Assembly: GCA_950295325.1 (NCBI GenBank)
Contig: OX485804.1
Span: 46,920,429-46,984,428, forward strand
Length of the DNA: 64,000 bases
Source: Polytrichum commune
Lineage: Eukaryota > Streptophyta > Polytrichopsida > Polytrichales > Polytrichaceae
Reading direction: 5' to 3'
Positions 49,912-62,170 of the stretch are shown piece by piece. Under the pieces are notes generated by a model. That model was given only the letters and a program-made list of their open reading frames with translations, made no database searches and had not been told where the DNA came from. The number at the start of each line of letters is the position of its first letter. Position 1 is the stretch's first letter. Both the position numbers and the translations under genes were made by a program.

Positions 49912-51051
49912 GTGCAATTGTTTTGCAAGATTCTTTGTATTTACAAACAAAGTTGTTGTTTGATTTTAGATCGTGTCAAAAAAGAAAGCTAGTTCGATGG
50001 AAATAGAACAACTATCATGATTAAGTGTGTTAAATTCGGACACCATTGTTGATGAGATTTAAGTTTGACAACACATCCGGTAGGCCCACATCGAGAGACT
50101 CACTTCAAACATCATTCAACATTGACGATTTACTAGTTGGAAGTTTTGACTTGTAAAGTTGTAAGTCACCAACATCGTCATTGATATTCTCACCAAGGCT
50201 TCGGACACACTTCCATATGCCAACAAAGTCGGTGAAATCCACTCAATAACTACAAATTTGACCCTCATGCACATGGAATTATGATATGATTCTCATCGGT
50301 GGCATGCATGGTTGTAGGCGACTTTCGAAGTTTGAGGAAAGGCGGTTGATGGGATCGTCATTTTGAAAGAAGAAATTATCTTTCATTATAAAATATTTTT
50401 ATTTGATTTTGTATTAACATGTTGGTGTGGAATTGAGATTGTTGTGATTTCCACTAACATTATATATGATGGAACATCCTTATTATTCAAACGATCCCTA
50501 AATGTTTCATATGAAGATGTGAAGTTCAACCAATTTATCCATGCAACGTGAAGAATGGACAACTAGAATGATGATCACATTTCAAGACATGCGTTTGACA
50601 ACAAGACTCATATTTTCTCTCATACATTGACCTCTCTACTCCACATGGAAGTGCTCAACCAACAAATTGTTGGAAGATCCCATCAATAGCTTCGCTAAGA
50701 TTGGTGATTCTTTTCTTTTTCTTTTTGATGGTATAACCGACATACAATTTAGTGCATTTGTTGTGATATACAATGCATATTTTATGAACTCCATGGTCTG
50801 ATAACAAAATAAGAATGGCACAAACACATTAGTCAATCCAAATGGAGAATATGACAATCAAGCATGCCCTAATTGGAATCCATGTGAATCTTTTTATGGA
50901 TTTTTGAAGTGCAATTCATAATAGATGACATGTATTTCTTTTCCATTTAGACATGTACATTGGAGACTTGGAATTGTACATGAACATTGAAAACCATTAC
51001 CCTATATAGGTCATAGTTCAAATTAGGCATGCTCGCCTTCTTAGAGGTTTG
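49912..51051. other. Spacer between the two family C elements, no gene recognised
   Basis: AT-rich, only short unsupported frames. Confidence 0.5.
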
Positions 51052-51054
51052 TAA

Positions 51055-51559
51055 AGGGTGCTTCACACTATGGCCGTCCAAGTCGAGAGGCCGTGGGGTT
51101 GAATGGCCAAACTTTGTTGAGAGTCCAAGGAAATGGGCTGAAAATAACCAACAAAATATAGGAATCGCAGCCTTTGGCAAGCATAGTGTGAAGCCTCCAA
51201 AGGCCAAGCCCAAAGTCCAAACCCATACCATTTGTCTGGCTTCTATCCCACTTGATTCCCTGCCCAAAACAACCCCTCCAATCTAACAACCAAGATCTTC
51301 ACAACTTTTTATTTTTTATGAGAAAAAAATTTGATGGTCTTTCGACCATAGTTTGGGTTCCCATTTATTTTTGACCCAAACTTCAAGAGTTTGTCGCCTT
51401 GGTCAAAAACTACTGCCATGTAGGCATTCTGAAGAGCACCGACCTTTGGACTTTGGCCTCTCGTGTGAAAGGTCAAGAAGCTGAATTCTTAGTTTCGTGC
51501 AATTGGATTGGCGAAAATCGATGGCCTCTCGACGTTCGGCCATAGTGTGAAGGCGGCCC
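51055..51559. mobile_element. Harbinger-like element, family C copy 2, TAA target duplication
   Basis: Ends AGGGTGCTTCACACTATGGC and CCATAGTGTGAAGGCGGCCC, with TAA at 51052-51054 and 51560-51562. The sequence is inverted relative to copy 1 and aligns over its whole length. Confidence 0.8.
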
Positions 51560-53472
51560 TAAAATTGAAGGTCGAAAACACACACCATTTAGCCAACGTT
51601 GCGTTTCAAAGCAAGCCACAAACTTGTCCAAAGTGGAGAACCCACATTTCACAAAATGTGCGAACGTGGTAGATTTCATTAGGTGCACACATGATGCTTA
51701 TGTGAATCAAAATTAGCATGGAACCCTCTTTTTCTGTAAAGCAAGGAGCTTGTGGGACCCATATATGGTCTATGCTTGGGCCCACCCCCAACAATGAGAT
51801 GGGAGCTTGGAGTATGTGGGCCCCGCCTCGGTGGCATGTGAAAGTGTACCGGGCGAGTGGGCCCATGAAAGAGCCTAGTCAAGGAGGATGTACTGTGGAT
51901 GAATGAGCTTTGGTGGATGTGAAATTGGGCACCTGGTGTGCAGGGAACAAAGGCGTCAAATTAAGCAGTTTCATTTCCCACATTCATCCACCACGCCGTC
52001 TATAATCACATGTTTTCAATACTTCCCAAACACGAGTGTGCACAAGTAAGGTACACGGGCCTTATTTGGTTATTTATCTTAATAAGACACCTATTATTTT
52101 TGTGGGTTGTGGTTACGTTAGATATAAGAACGAAAACCCAACAAGACATGTGTTTAAAAGAAATTGGACTGTGTGTTCAAAATTTGTTGACTGTTCTAGA
52201 TTCAATAGTCAAACATATTTAGAGGGACTTATGAATCTATTCATTGAATCAACACACTTGCACTTTTGACAATCATAACGTAGGGTTGGTGTAGATTATG
52301 GTGAAGAAGTGCACTTGTCAAGAATTTTAGGATAATGGATCAATAAGAATTTTCATAACATTATTCAGATCCATAACGGTCATATGTGGGAATGACAATA
52401 TTTTGTGGAATATTCCCGGTATTTTCCACATTCATATCGAGTGGGGAATATACGAGAATATTATATATAATATTGTCAGTCCCACAAAACATTGTTATGG
52501 ATCTGAATAATGTTATGTTAGAATTTTAGGCTACGAAATGGGTTCTTCACCAGTCAGGGTTTACACTACGGTCAAGACTTGTTGATGGATAACTTCAAGA
52601 ATGGATGAAAAATATGACATGGTTGGCCAACATATCAACATTTTTTGCTCTGGAGGGGGGGAGTTATGTGGAGATCAAGTTTCTTGGGCAACCCTCGGAC
52701 AATGAACTTGACCTCTGGAGAACTCCAACTTGAGGCATCTTTTTAACTATTTTCCCAACTTGTCCACTATACCAACCATTGCCTCAAATAACCTTGTCTT
52801 GGGCTTAAAACTCTTGACCGAGTGATGCACTTCTCCATTGTAGTCTAAACTGACCTTAAATCAAGGGAAGTACAATTTTTGTTGATGTTATGCCGTATAT
52901 TTGCTAATGCAACACAATTTTCGTTGCATAAATTGATTGGTAGTAGTTGGTGAACATGCGGAATGAGCTACTTAACACCCATCTTGTATAGTTATCTTAT
53001 AACCAACGAGAAGTCTACATAACCAACGAGAAAGAGAGAATGGATGACGAACTATGACAATAGCAAACATCCATATATTCAAACCGTTTACGGGCCTAAC
53101 CAATATGCTCTTGAATAAACAACTAGAGGTTATGAATGGAATGCTCTTTACATGGATAGAGAAACACATGTATATGCTCTCCATTTGGATGAGAAACATC
53201 ATAGTTTCTATTCATACATTCCCGGAAAACATTTATGTTGAAACACAAGCAAGTTCTCTTTGAACACGACATAACTTGCACCATACATACTTAGCTGTAA
53301 CCTAAGCATGGAGTTCAAGACAAGTACTCTCAAGGATGAATGTCATCCAGTCAATGTGAACGGTACAATTGAACAAGTGACCCCTTCCACGGTGTAAGTT
53401 AACGTGTAAAAACATGTTTTCATTACTTAAACTGAGTAAGCATCCACTCAACCTTATCTTAATCACAAGTTA
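51560..53472. other. Intergenic with a disrupted family A-related element
   Basis: The left part (52048-52275, starting GTAAGGTACACGGGCC) and right part (about 52868-52985, TTTGCTAATGCAACACA) correspond to the ends of the element at 1131-1497. Between them lie the hairpin element 52354-52517 and other sequence, suggesting nested insertion. No gene recognised. Confidence 0.5.
52354..52517. mobile_element. Fold-back MITE with 24-bp perfect arms (164 bp)
   Basis: CATAACATTATTCAGATCCA starts the left arm (52354-52377); 52494-52517 is its exact inverse. Inner blocks TGTGGGAATGACAATATT and AATATTGTCAGTCCCACA also pair with one mismatch. Confidence 0.8.
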
Positions 53473-54621
53473 CTACACTAAATATTGTATTTAGTGTCAC
53501 CAGTTCTATATGTCTTGGTCAATACTAGTTGTAAACCCCATGTGTAGTGTCACCAACATTAAAATGTAAAGCCAACACTATTTGTCATTTCTTGTGAAAT
53601 AAAATTGGACAATATATATTTATGTCACGATTACTGTCACTATCAAGTGATTTTTCATCCAAATTTCAATAATTCGTGAAAATATTTAATTACATAAAAG
53701 TTAGCATGTTGAATATGCCAAACCTTGTTCCAATAATTGGCATAGATCTCATGCATTGTGCCTTAGAAGAGTGGGTGAGCAAGAGCAACGACACATCATA
53801 AACAACATAGATGAGGTAGGGTTTTGGGCAGTGGATGAATATAAATTGGGATGACAATACTTGTAAACTTATTCATAAGAAGTGTCGTTAGAAAAAATAA
53901 AATCCCACAATGACATAAGGTAGACGAGGCTAATTCGGTTAGCTTCTTAATTGGACACCTATTTGTGGCTCTTAATCAGTGGTATAGTCAATCTATTCGG
54001 TGGGTGAGTAATACATGCTAATTTAGATGTCACCTTGATGATATTCGGGCTAGTTACCCTCGCAAAATCAAACTACACCCATCATCCCGCATTATTAGGA
54101 GTGCTATCAACCAAGTTATGCCGCACTTGATTTTGTGGACGAGGTGGACAAATTAGGAGGTGGCATGTGGCTTTGTGAGGTGCTGACCAACTTGTATTGT
54201 TAGTATTCTATAATGATAAGTCAATACGACAACATTTGTCATTACATGTGACCACTTTAGAGACATGGCACACACAATATTGACATTAGACTTGATTTTT
54301 AATGGCAAATGACACATGTAGAATCATGTAGACCAATGATGTTGTCCACTTAGACAACACTAAATAATAAAAGAGTTCCCTCTTATAACACTAGATTAAG
54401 AAGTAAAGAATCTTTGATTATGAAGCCTAGACCAACACCTTTCTCAACTCCGATTTGAATGATTTCAAATTCTTTGATCATGAATCGGAATTACTAACAT
54501 GTTCAAGCTTCTAATGTGTGAATCCATCGGTTGGATGATTCCACAAAGCTGGAGGTGTCCACATTAGCCTCATCGACCTTAGAATAATACCATATGACAC
54601 TAAATACAATATTTAGTGTAG
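53473..54621. mobile_element. 1.15-kb element with 27-bp perfect terminal inverted repeats
   Basis: Positions 53473-53499 and 54595-54621 are exact inverses, beginning CTACACTAAATATTG. The end motif resembles that of the 327-bp element at 18325 (CACTAAATA...TATTTAGTG). No transposase; interior frames are short. Confidence 0.75.
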
Positions 54622-54899
54622 CCTTTCGACCCCCCACACAAAGAGAGTCTAAGTTATGATGCAATCTTACCTCACCCATGACATAATCGAAGTCCATGGA
54701 TGAAAACACAGCAGAACGGATGGACGAAAATACAATGGATGTGAAAAGCGACAAACTCAGAGGCCATGTGCGAAGTCTCTCACCGGAGGACAGGGCAATA
54801 AATGAACTGTCTGGGTCGGCAAGGGCCCAAGTCAACAATTTCGGAAGAAAACATCCACATCTACCCTGAATTGAACATCTCCGGAAGAATGTTCGTAGA

Positions 54900-57254
54900 T
54901 CCTGGACCTGGAATCTACCTTTATGGCCCAGGGAAGGAAACGTGCAAGTAGATCTGTGTCAGAGGGACGTGGCGGGGGAGATCTAGGATACAGGGGTGAT
55001 TGAGGCATAGAGAGAAGAAAATGTACGCATTACCTGGATGGTAGGTCTCGTAGTGGTAGATCTGGGAAGGGGACAGACGTGCACCTGCTGCTTGCTGCTC
55101 CTGGGGCTTGGTGGTGGTCGTCGTCTCCGTCTCCGTCCTGCCCCTCGCAGACCTTGGCTGGAGCTTGCGCGCACGGCCCTGAAGCTCGATGCGATCGGGC
55201 AGGGAGAGGCGGCGGAGCAGGGGGAGGTGCAGAGCTACGCAGCTCGCAATTTGAGCCACGTTTGAGCCTATTTGAGCCCCGGAGGACGAAGCAAGCAAGC
55301 AAGCAGGCAAGCAAACAACGCAGCAACACAGCAAAGCATCGAAGCATCGAAGCAGGGTAACTAAGGAACTTGGAAGGGGAAAGGAAACGAAGTGCACAAG
55401 GACCTACTATGGATTGCATCAGGAAGGGATAGAATGGGAATGGATGTTGCCAGGGTGAAGATGATGCTAAGCGGGGATGTGGAGGCGAGGGTTTCTTGTA
55501 GATAGATTTTGAGTTGCGCGTCTGTTTCCAGGAGTTGACCGCAGTGGTATCGTGGTCATTGTTGTTGCGAGGTGGTTGGAACGGGGAAACATTACTGTGG
55601 CGTCAAGTCACGGCATTGTGCGGGAAGACTCGAGCTTAAGGATTGGATGGCCTGTGTGTCGGTGCGGTAGGGCGATTTAGGAAGCGAAGGGGGATGGTAA
55701 TGTTGTTGATTACAATGCAGTGAGTGAGTGACTTGGCAATGTGGCGTCGTTGATGCATCGCACAAGCTTCTTTACATTATTATTACATCAGGAGTTCCTC
55801 GTTTGCTCGATCGAGTTCCTACTCTACCCTGTCGTCCTATCATGATTGTGTTCACTTCCGGGTGGAGAGTTACGACGAAGGCTAGGGATCAAATTTTATT
55901 AGCTGGAGACTTGAGTGAGTATGTTGCGGTGCTACCGTAGCAGCTCAGGGGATGGTGGAAACCTAATTGGTTGCTTGTTGCGCACATCATCATCATCATC
56001 CAGACATAGATCTATTCCGGCTGCATTGTCTTTAAGAGTGGGAGTTCCTCTGTTTGGTGAGAGGAGGGAGAATTCTTCGCATTCCGATCAGATCGGAGAA
56101 TCAACGACGTGAAGTAAGCTCCTTCACTTCAAGCCATGGGTCTGGTTTTGATGTATACTCACATCTGTTCTGCGATTACTAGCATTTTGCGCATGCATCA
56201 CTTCCACGGGTAACTAGTATGGATCTTGAAGTGAAGGTGTTTCAATTACCAACAACAACTTCAAAATTTTAAGGAAGCTTCTTGCTTTGGATTTGCAACC
56301 CTGGAGCTTGAGGATCACCACGTTCCCTTTTTCCGTTCTATCTAGTCTGTGAAGGGTAGAGCGCGAGAAGATCGTTTCCTCTTGTGACGTAAGCTTCGAG
56401 CTGAGTTGCGCGAGTCAACTCGTGCGTTGAATGATTGAAAGGAGATATTAATGCGCAGAAAAGTGCGAGAAGCACCTTGCATTCTCATACAAGCATCGAG
56501 TTTCTCGGTGTGACCTAAGTCGATGGTGCCTTGTTATTCGGCTGGTGCTTCCGTCACAACTGTATTTTCGCAATTGCAAGCCGATCTCTTGTAGATCTCT
56601 CATTGTTTGAAGGATAGGGTTACAGCTCTGACCGTTGAGATGAACGTCATGGCATTTGTGGCGGGATTGCCACTCCATCTAAAACTCTGGTCAATCTGGA
56701 CTGCTACCTAAAGCTAGATCTGAATCCTTTGAATAGACGATTCTTTTTACGACACATGTTAGTATCATTCAATGTGCAGCTTCCCATCGTCTTTGACTAA
56801 ATATGCATTGAACTTCTGGTTACGGATCTCAATACATGAGTACGGTGCAAGGAACAATGAATGCAATTGCCAAATCCTGAAGATTTGAAAAGGAATTCGT
56901 AGGAGTCACCATATTCTCAGATTCCTCTGTTGCCAGGGATTTAGAAGGCAGTTATGAATCTGAAATTTTTGTGATTTGGTTACAAACTTGTGTGATTTTG
57001 TTGATGGGTGTGTTCTTATTTGGATACTTTTGCTACAGTTCTGCTTGATCTTGTGGTGTTTGACTGTTCTGCAGCATGTTTGTAACTTCTTTTGACTGTT
57101 GATTGCAGACCTCAAGTTCAATGTGGAAAATCATGATCAATATATGCAAATTACTCACACATGTCATATCTCCTTAGTTCAGTAGCACGGAGGGCCGAGA
57201 ATTTGCCAACCCATCAGGGGCTTTGACAACCTCACCGGCCTGTTGGCAGGGGAG
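54900..57254 (+). promoter_or_regulatory. Presumed promoter and 5' leader of the ALKBH10B-like gene
   Basis: GC content rises clearly at about 55030-55420, unlike the AT-rich repeats upstream, as expected of a promoter or leader. A good donor (GTAAGC) lies at 56114 and a strong pyrimidine-rich acceptor (ttgattgcag) ends at 57108, so a 995-bp leader intron, 56114-57108, is plausible. The remaining leader 57109-57254 contains a short upstream ORF at 57121-57177 (18 codons, ending TAG). Open frames on both strands of 54921-55419 have low-complexity or Cys/Leu-rich composition and look like by-products of base composition. An (AAGC)n-like run lies at about 55288-55315. No transcript start can be fixed. 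Confidence 0.4.
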
Positions 57255-60200
57255 ATGGCATCTGGAGATGGACAAAGTCAGCTACCGAGTATGCTTCTCG
57301 GTACTTATGGCAAAGACCCTATGTGCTTGGTTGATGGCAGAGGCATTGTTCTGCCATCCTCCCAGCCAGATTTGCAACAGAGGCCTTGGATACCAGATGA
57401 AAGAGATGCCTTTATTTCATGGCTTCGAGGGGAATTTGCAGCTGCAAATGCAATCATTGATGCAATGTGTCATCACCTTCAGATGATTGGTAAACCCGGG
57501 GAATATGATTTTGTTCTTACTTGTATTCAGCAACGACGTTACAATTGGACAGTTGTCCTTCACATGCAGCAATACTTCTCAGTTGCAGAAGTAATGTTTG
57601 CCCTCCAGCAGGTTGTGTGGCAAAAGAAGCAGCCACACCCTTCTGAACAATCCCACATGCAGTCTCAACAATTCTATAGTCCACCAGATGTTGATGGAAG
57701 TCACCCCCAGAAGGAAATGCTTAATGGCATTCACGATGCAAGGGACCTTAGAGGGGACACAATCATTCCTAGGTTTCTCCCTATGCCGCAGACTATAGGA
57801 AATGAGCGACAACCTGCAGTGTCAGATAGTCTTGATACAAGTGGAAGATCTGATATGAGTACAGAAAGGGCAGGCAGTTTCCAGAGTGTGGAAAGCATAC
57901 CCGAGGTCTCTGTCATCACTGAGGGTGCACATCTTGATATACATGAAGACTTGAAAAATTCAGCAAGCAGTACAAGGATATGTGAAGATGCAGAGCCTGG
58001 AGGTGCAGATGCAGATCAAGCATCCGTAGAGAAGTGTGCGAATGGTGATGTGAAAGATGCTTGTGTACTTGAAGGTATGATAGAAGGGCTACACATGCTT
58101 TTAATGTCCTTTCTGTGGCTTCTATCTTGCATATATGCATCATTGATGGATGATGTTGGTGGTAGCCAGCTGCTTTGTTATCAACAGTCAAATAACAAGA
58201 TTTGCACTCCCGATCCACACCTGTTTCCACCGATTTTGTGAGTGCACATATCTGTCTTTAATTTTGAGATTCACATCTGGCAAATGTAGACAGCATGTGT
58301 TTGGTTGCCTTTTTTGTATCACTGTTTTGCCAGATTCTATTGCAGTTGCTCTGTGTCAGTATAAAAGTGCATGGCTTGGGAACCCATAAAAAAAGCAGAG
58401 GAACAAGCTGCTCGTCATTATAAAAGTCCTTTTATTCTGTTTCTGACTGGAGTGAGCATTTCTCTTGAGGATGTGAATCATTTTCTTGACTGAAGTAGCC
58501 AATCAGGATTGGGATAGGTGTGTTTGATTAAAATGTGACTAAATTGTCTTTTGTACCCTCTTCTTTCAATAATTACTTCAAAAGGAAAGACATTTTGTAG
58601 AAACCCTAATCAATTTATGATAATGTTGAATGTCAGAGTTCTCACTGTGTGCATATGACAAGGATAACAAGGGCTTTAGCTCTTGGAGGGCTAGTTTAAC
58701 TTCTTGCAGCATGTTCTGTGATAATTGTAGATATAGCGATAGTGATTACAAGGCTTATATGTAGATGACTTGAGCTGGCATCCTATCTTGGCATGGGTTA
58801 TTAACTTGTTTCTGCACTATTTACTGTGTACGTTCCACATATGTATTTTCTGTGCATGGAAATTGACTGGGTTGTGACCTCAGTTGATTTTGAGATTTTG
58901 CAGAAAGGCAACTACCACTTTCTACTCGAACTTTGGTCCATGAAGATGAGGAGAGACGCGAAGGAATGTACATGCCTTCAAGATGTTTTACTTGCTTGGA
59001 GCCATTGGAGGGAAAAACGGTGAGACATTTGTCTTGGAATGTTTTCAAACAGGGACGCCCTATTTCTCTGCATAGAAATATGGTAATGGCTGAGGGATGA
59101 GGTCTGTGCTGTCTGCACAGTTTCATCAAGTCAGTAACCTGAACCAGCCACTGCTGCTTAGGGTGCAATATTGAAGGTCAACATTTGTGTTTCTCCTCAA
59201 CACATTAGCTGATGGTTGATGCCCTTGGTGGAGTTGCCTGCTGTCAGGAAAGTGAATTGCTTTCATCAGAATGTAGTAACTTGAAGCCTTAGTGACAACT
59301 TGACTTCTTTGCAGATAAATGTGGCTGAGGGTCTGGAACTTTTTGAGAACGTTCTGGATGTGAATGAAGCCTCAAAACTTGCAATTTTGATCAGTGATCT
59401 TCCAGCTTTTGGAAGACGAGGTAAATATGAGCATGTAGCAACTTTGTTTCTGGCTGATCCTGTATTAAATGTGTGGACATTGTCTTGAAATACTTATCTA
59501 TATGATTATCTATACTTTTTAAGAAGAGTAACAAAGTACCAGGTGATCCCAGATCAGGATGCAATCCATTGCTCATGTCACTTGATTGATGATGGTTGTA
59601 GGACGGGCATTTCCAAGCACCAAAAAGGGATCAAATGGAAAAAGTTTCCAAACTATTCAATTTGGGGGACTGTATCCTGAACTTCACAGTAAGCTCTCGG
59701 TTCTTTTTATCTTCCCAAGAACTCTGACAGTTTGTGACTGCAGAGAAAGATCAGTGTTTACTGTTGTCAAGGCGGTCATACATGTCCCCATCTTCTAAAT
59801 GGAATGCATAGCAATACCATGCACTTATCCTTGCTGGCAAGTACAACATGATTCTTCCTGCTCATTTGTGCTCTACACTTCAAGGGAGGAAGAGAGACTG
59901 TTGTCTGCCTATGGGTTTGGGGTTAGGTGATCAGCCTCGTCAACTTTGTAGAACGCCCTATGATTATGCATTGGAGACCATTGTAATTTTTAGTGTTAGT
60001 TGACTAAATATAGCAGTAAATGCAGTTAACACTTATCCTCCTGCACATATGTGGGTGAGAATGTTGCCATGTATTTAGGTTTTCTGGATAGGGAAGGTCA
60101 CAAAGGAAACACTGCAGTATCGGAGGAGGCTTTGTAGGTTAAATTCTGTTCACCAAATGGTGATGTGGCAATTAATGAGATTGCCAAATTTTGCTACTAA

Positions 60201-62170
60201 CGCCAACAATTGGTGAACAGATGATGCAGAGCCAATGCCGGCATTTCTTCAGGGCGTTGTGGAACGTTTAGTGAGTCATCGTATCATAGCCCCAAACAAA
60301 GTACCAGATTCCTGCAGCATCCACATTCTTGAGGAGGTATGTTGTACATTTATGGGGATTTGTGCACAAACTATTTAAGATATGATGTTTTATGGATAAT
60401 GGGAAAGAGCTGAGTTCCAGGGAATTCGAATGCCATTTGAGCACTTCTCTGTCCCTTTCTTGACAGTTATTGCAGTTTACAGATTTGGATTCTCCTTAAC
60501 ACTCAATTGTGCTTGGGGAATGTTGCAGGGTGATTATCTACCCCCTCATTTTGACCATTCTCACATAGAACGACCATTTTGCTATCTTACTTTGTCATCC
60601 GAATCCACTCTCGTTCTTGGCCAACTGCTTACCATGGATGCCCCTGGTGACTTCAAGGGGGCGTTTCACCTTACATTACCTGTTGGGTACAGCAAATTCT
60701 CCATCCACTCAATTCAATGTTTGACCTGATCTAGTCTATACATGTATTTTTGTTGATACATGATATATAGAGAATTATTGTTCCAATAAGAGTCATCTTC
60801 TAAATCAACATGGCTTTTGGTCGGAAGTTGGTTGTTTTGCATACAAGACCTTCCATGTTTTATAAGCTTTTGGTGCATGCTGGGGATGGTGTGGAGCTTT
60901 GGACAAGGATCAGTGTATATCGGTTCAGGGAGGGTGAAATTCATTTTGGCATGCCACGAGGTGCTAAATGAGTTTGGCCCTCAATGAACCAAAATAGCTT
61001 GGTCTTGATTCATATTCAGAATCTACCTCTGAACATGCACAAGTGGGAAGATGTGTCTTGATATTGTATTCAAATTCAGTAATGGATAATCATATGGGAC
61101 CAGTTTCTGATGAAAAGTCCCATCGGGTTGAAGGATAACTTTTTTGATAACTCAATAGAGTACTCTACAGGGTCTTCATGTGAGGATTGTAACAAGTGTT
61201 TCTTTGGAACCATTGCAGATCCGTGTTGGTTTTACAAGGTAACAGTGCAGACATTGCCAGGCATGCACTCTCATCCTCACCATTAAAACGAATCTCTATC
61301 ACTCTGGGGAAGCTGATTGCTAACAAAGCACCAAGGATACCACCTCAACTGGCGAGTTTGCCACACGTAGTCGGTGCACCCTCTGTGTCTTCCCAATCAC
61401 CGTGGTCTCCCGCATACAACAACAGGCTCCCGTCACATTCCTCGAAAGGTCCGAACTTCTCCAACCCGAAGCTGCACATGTTGCCTACGTCAGGGGTGCT
61501 GCCTGTTCCCAACAATGTCAGGCCCCCAAGTGTCCAGGTGATGCAGAATTTAGGTAACACCTCAGTGGCCAACATGCAACCATTGTTCCCAACCGCCCCA
61601 GGGCAGGCAGGTGCGTACCCTTCCATGGCTGTGTTACAGCAAACTCCCTGGCCTACCATGCCTCGCCCCCCTGGGCCTCCTTCCCGAGCTCCAAGCGCTG
61701 GGACTGGCGTGTTTTTCCCCTCAGGAAGCGTTTCAAGTGGACCTGGCCGGCCAGTTGCGACAACACCACAGCGACGTCAAGGCTCGATGATGGGGTCCTC
61801 GTCGCAACCAATGCCCATCCTTCAGAAAACATTTTCGTTGCCGGCGAATTTCAGCTCACCGGTTCCCTCTCCTTCTCCAACCAAGAGTGGCAAATCGAAC
61901 CAACAATCGACCGGTGGTGATCGAGATATCCCGATCCTGCCGATGCACTCACGCAGTTACTCAGGCACCAGTGCCCAAGAGCTCTCCGGTTTGGGAAGAG
62001 TCTCGGGAAAAGATTTAACTGACCTCAGCAGCCCGACATCATCAACAAATGGTGTCAGGAATACAAAGGAGGCCAAACAAACACCTTCAAGTCGCCCGAA
62101 AGGTGGGTTCATCAAGTCTGACGTCAACGGAGAAGGCGAGGCTCGCACCTCAGGCACCGCCAATTCCTGA
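57255..62170 (+). CDS. ALKBH10B: ALKBH10B-like 2-oxoglutarate/Fe(II) dioxygenase, mRNA m6A demethylase family (7 exons, 784 aa)
   Basis: AlkB-family dioxygenases oxidise N-methyl groups; Arabidopsis ALKBH10B removes m6A from mRNA and affects flowering. Exons: 57255-58074, 58904-59019, 59315-59420, 59602-59688, 60221-60336, 60529-60686, 61219-62170; all introns GT-AG and in frame. The conserved N-terminal module starts at about residue 44 (RPWIPDERDAFISWLRGEFA). A Cys pair (RCFTCLEP) begins the region before the catalytic fold. Exon 6 holds PPHFDHSHIERPF, where H427 and E429 form the HxE iron pair that replaces the usual HxD in ALKBH10 proteins. Exon 7 gives LVLQGNSADIARHAL, with H483 as third ligand and R492 (KRISITLGK) as likely 2-oxoglutarate contact. 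The last 280 residues are Pro/Ser-rich and look disordered. A TTG-initiated reading from 57243 is open, but ATG 57255 is the first Met after the in-frame stop at 57183. Ligand roles are inferred from the family. Confidence 0.93.
60940..61160. mobile_element. Intronic MITE, copy 3 (ALKBH10B intron 6)
   Basis: Inverted relative to the REN1 copies. Its reverse complement carries AGTTATCCTTCAACCCGATG, GGACTTTTCATC, TTGGTTCATTGAGGGCC and CACCTCGTGGCATG in the family order. It lacks the distal third of the element. Confidence 0.7.

Noticed and set aside
54921-55419. Overlapping 158- and 129-codon minus-strand frames and plus-strand frames over the same DNA
   Set aside because: Cys/Leu/Ala/Arg-rich low complexity on both strands of a GC-rich leader region; composition explains them.
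57243-57254. TTG start four codons before the ALKBH10B ATG
   Set aside because: Plant nuclear genes rarely start at TTG, and ATG 57255 gives a sensible N-terminus.
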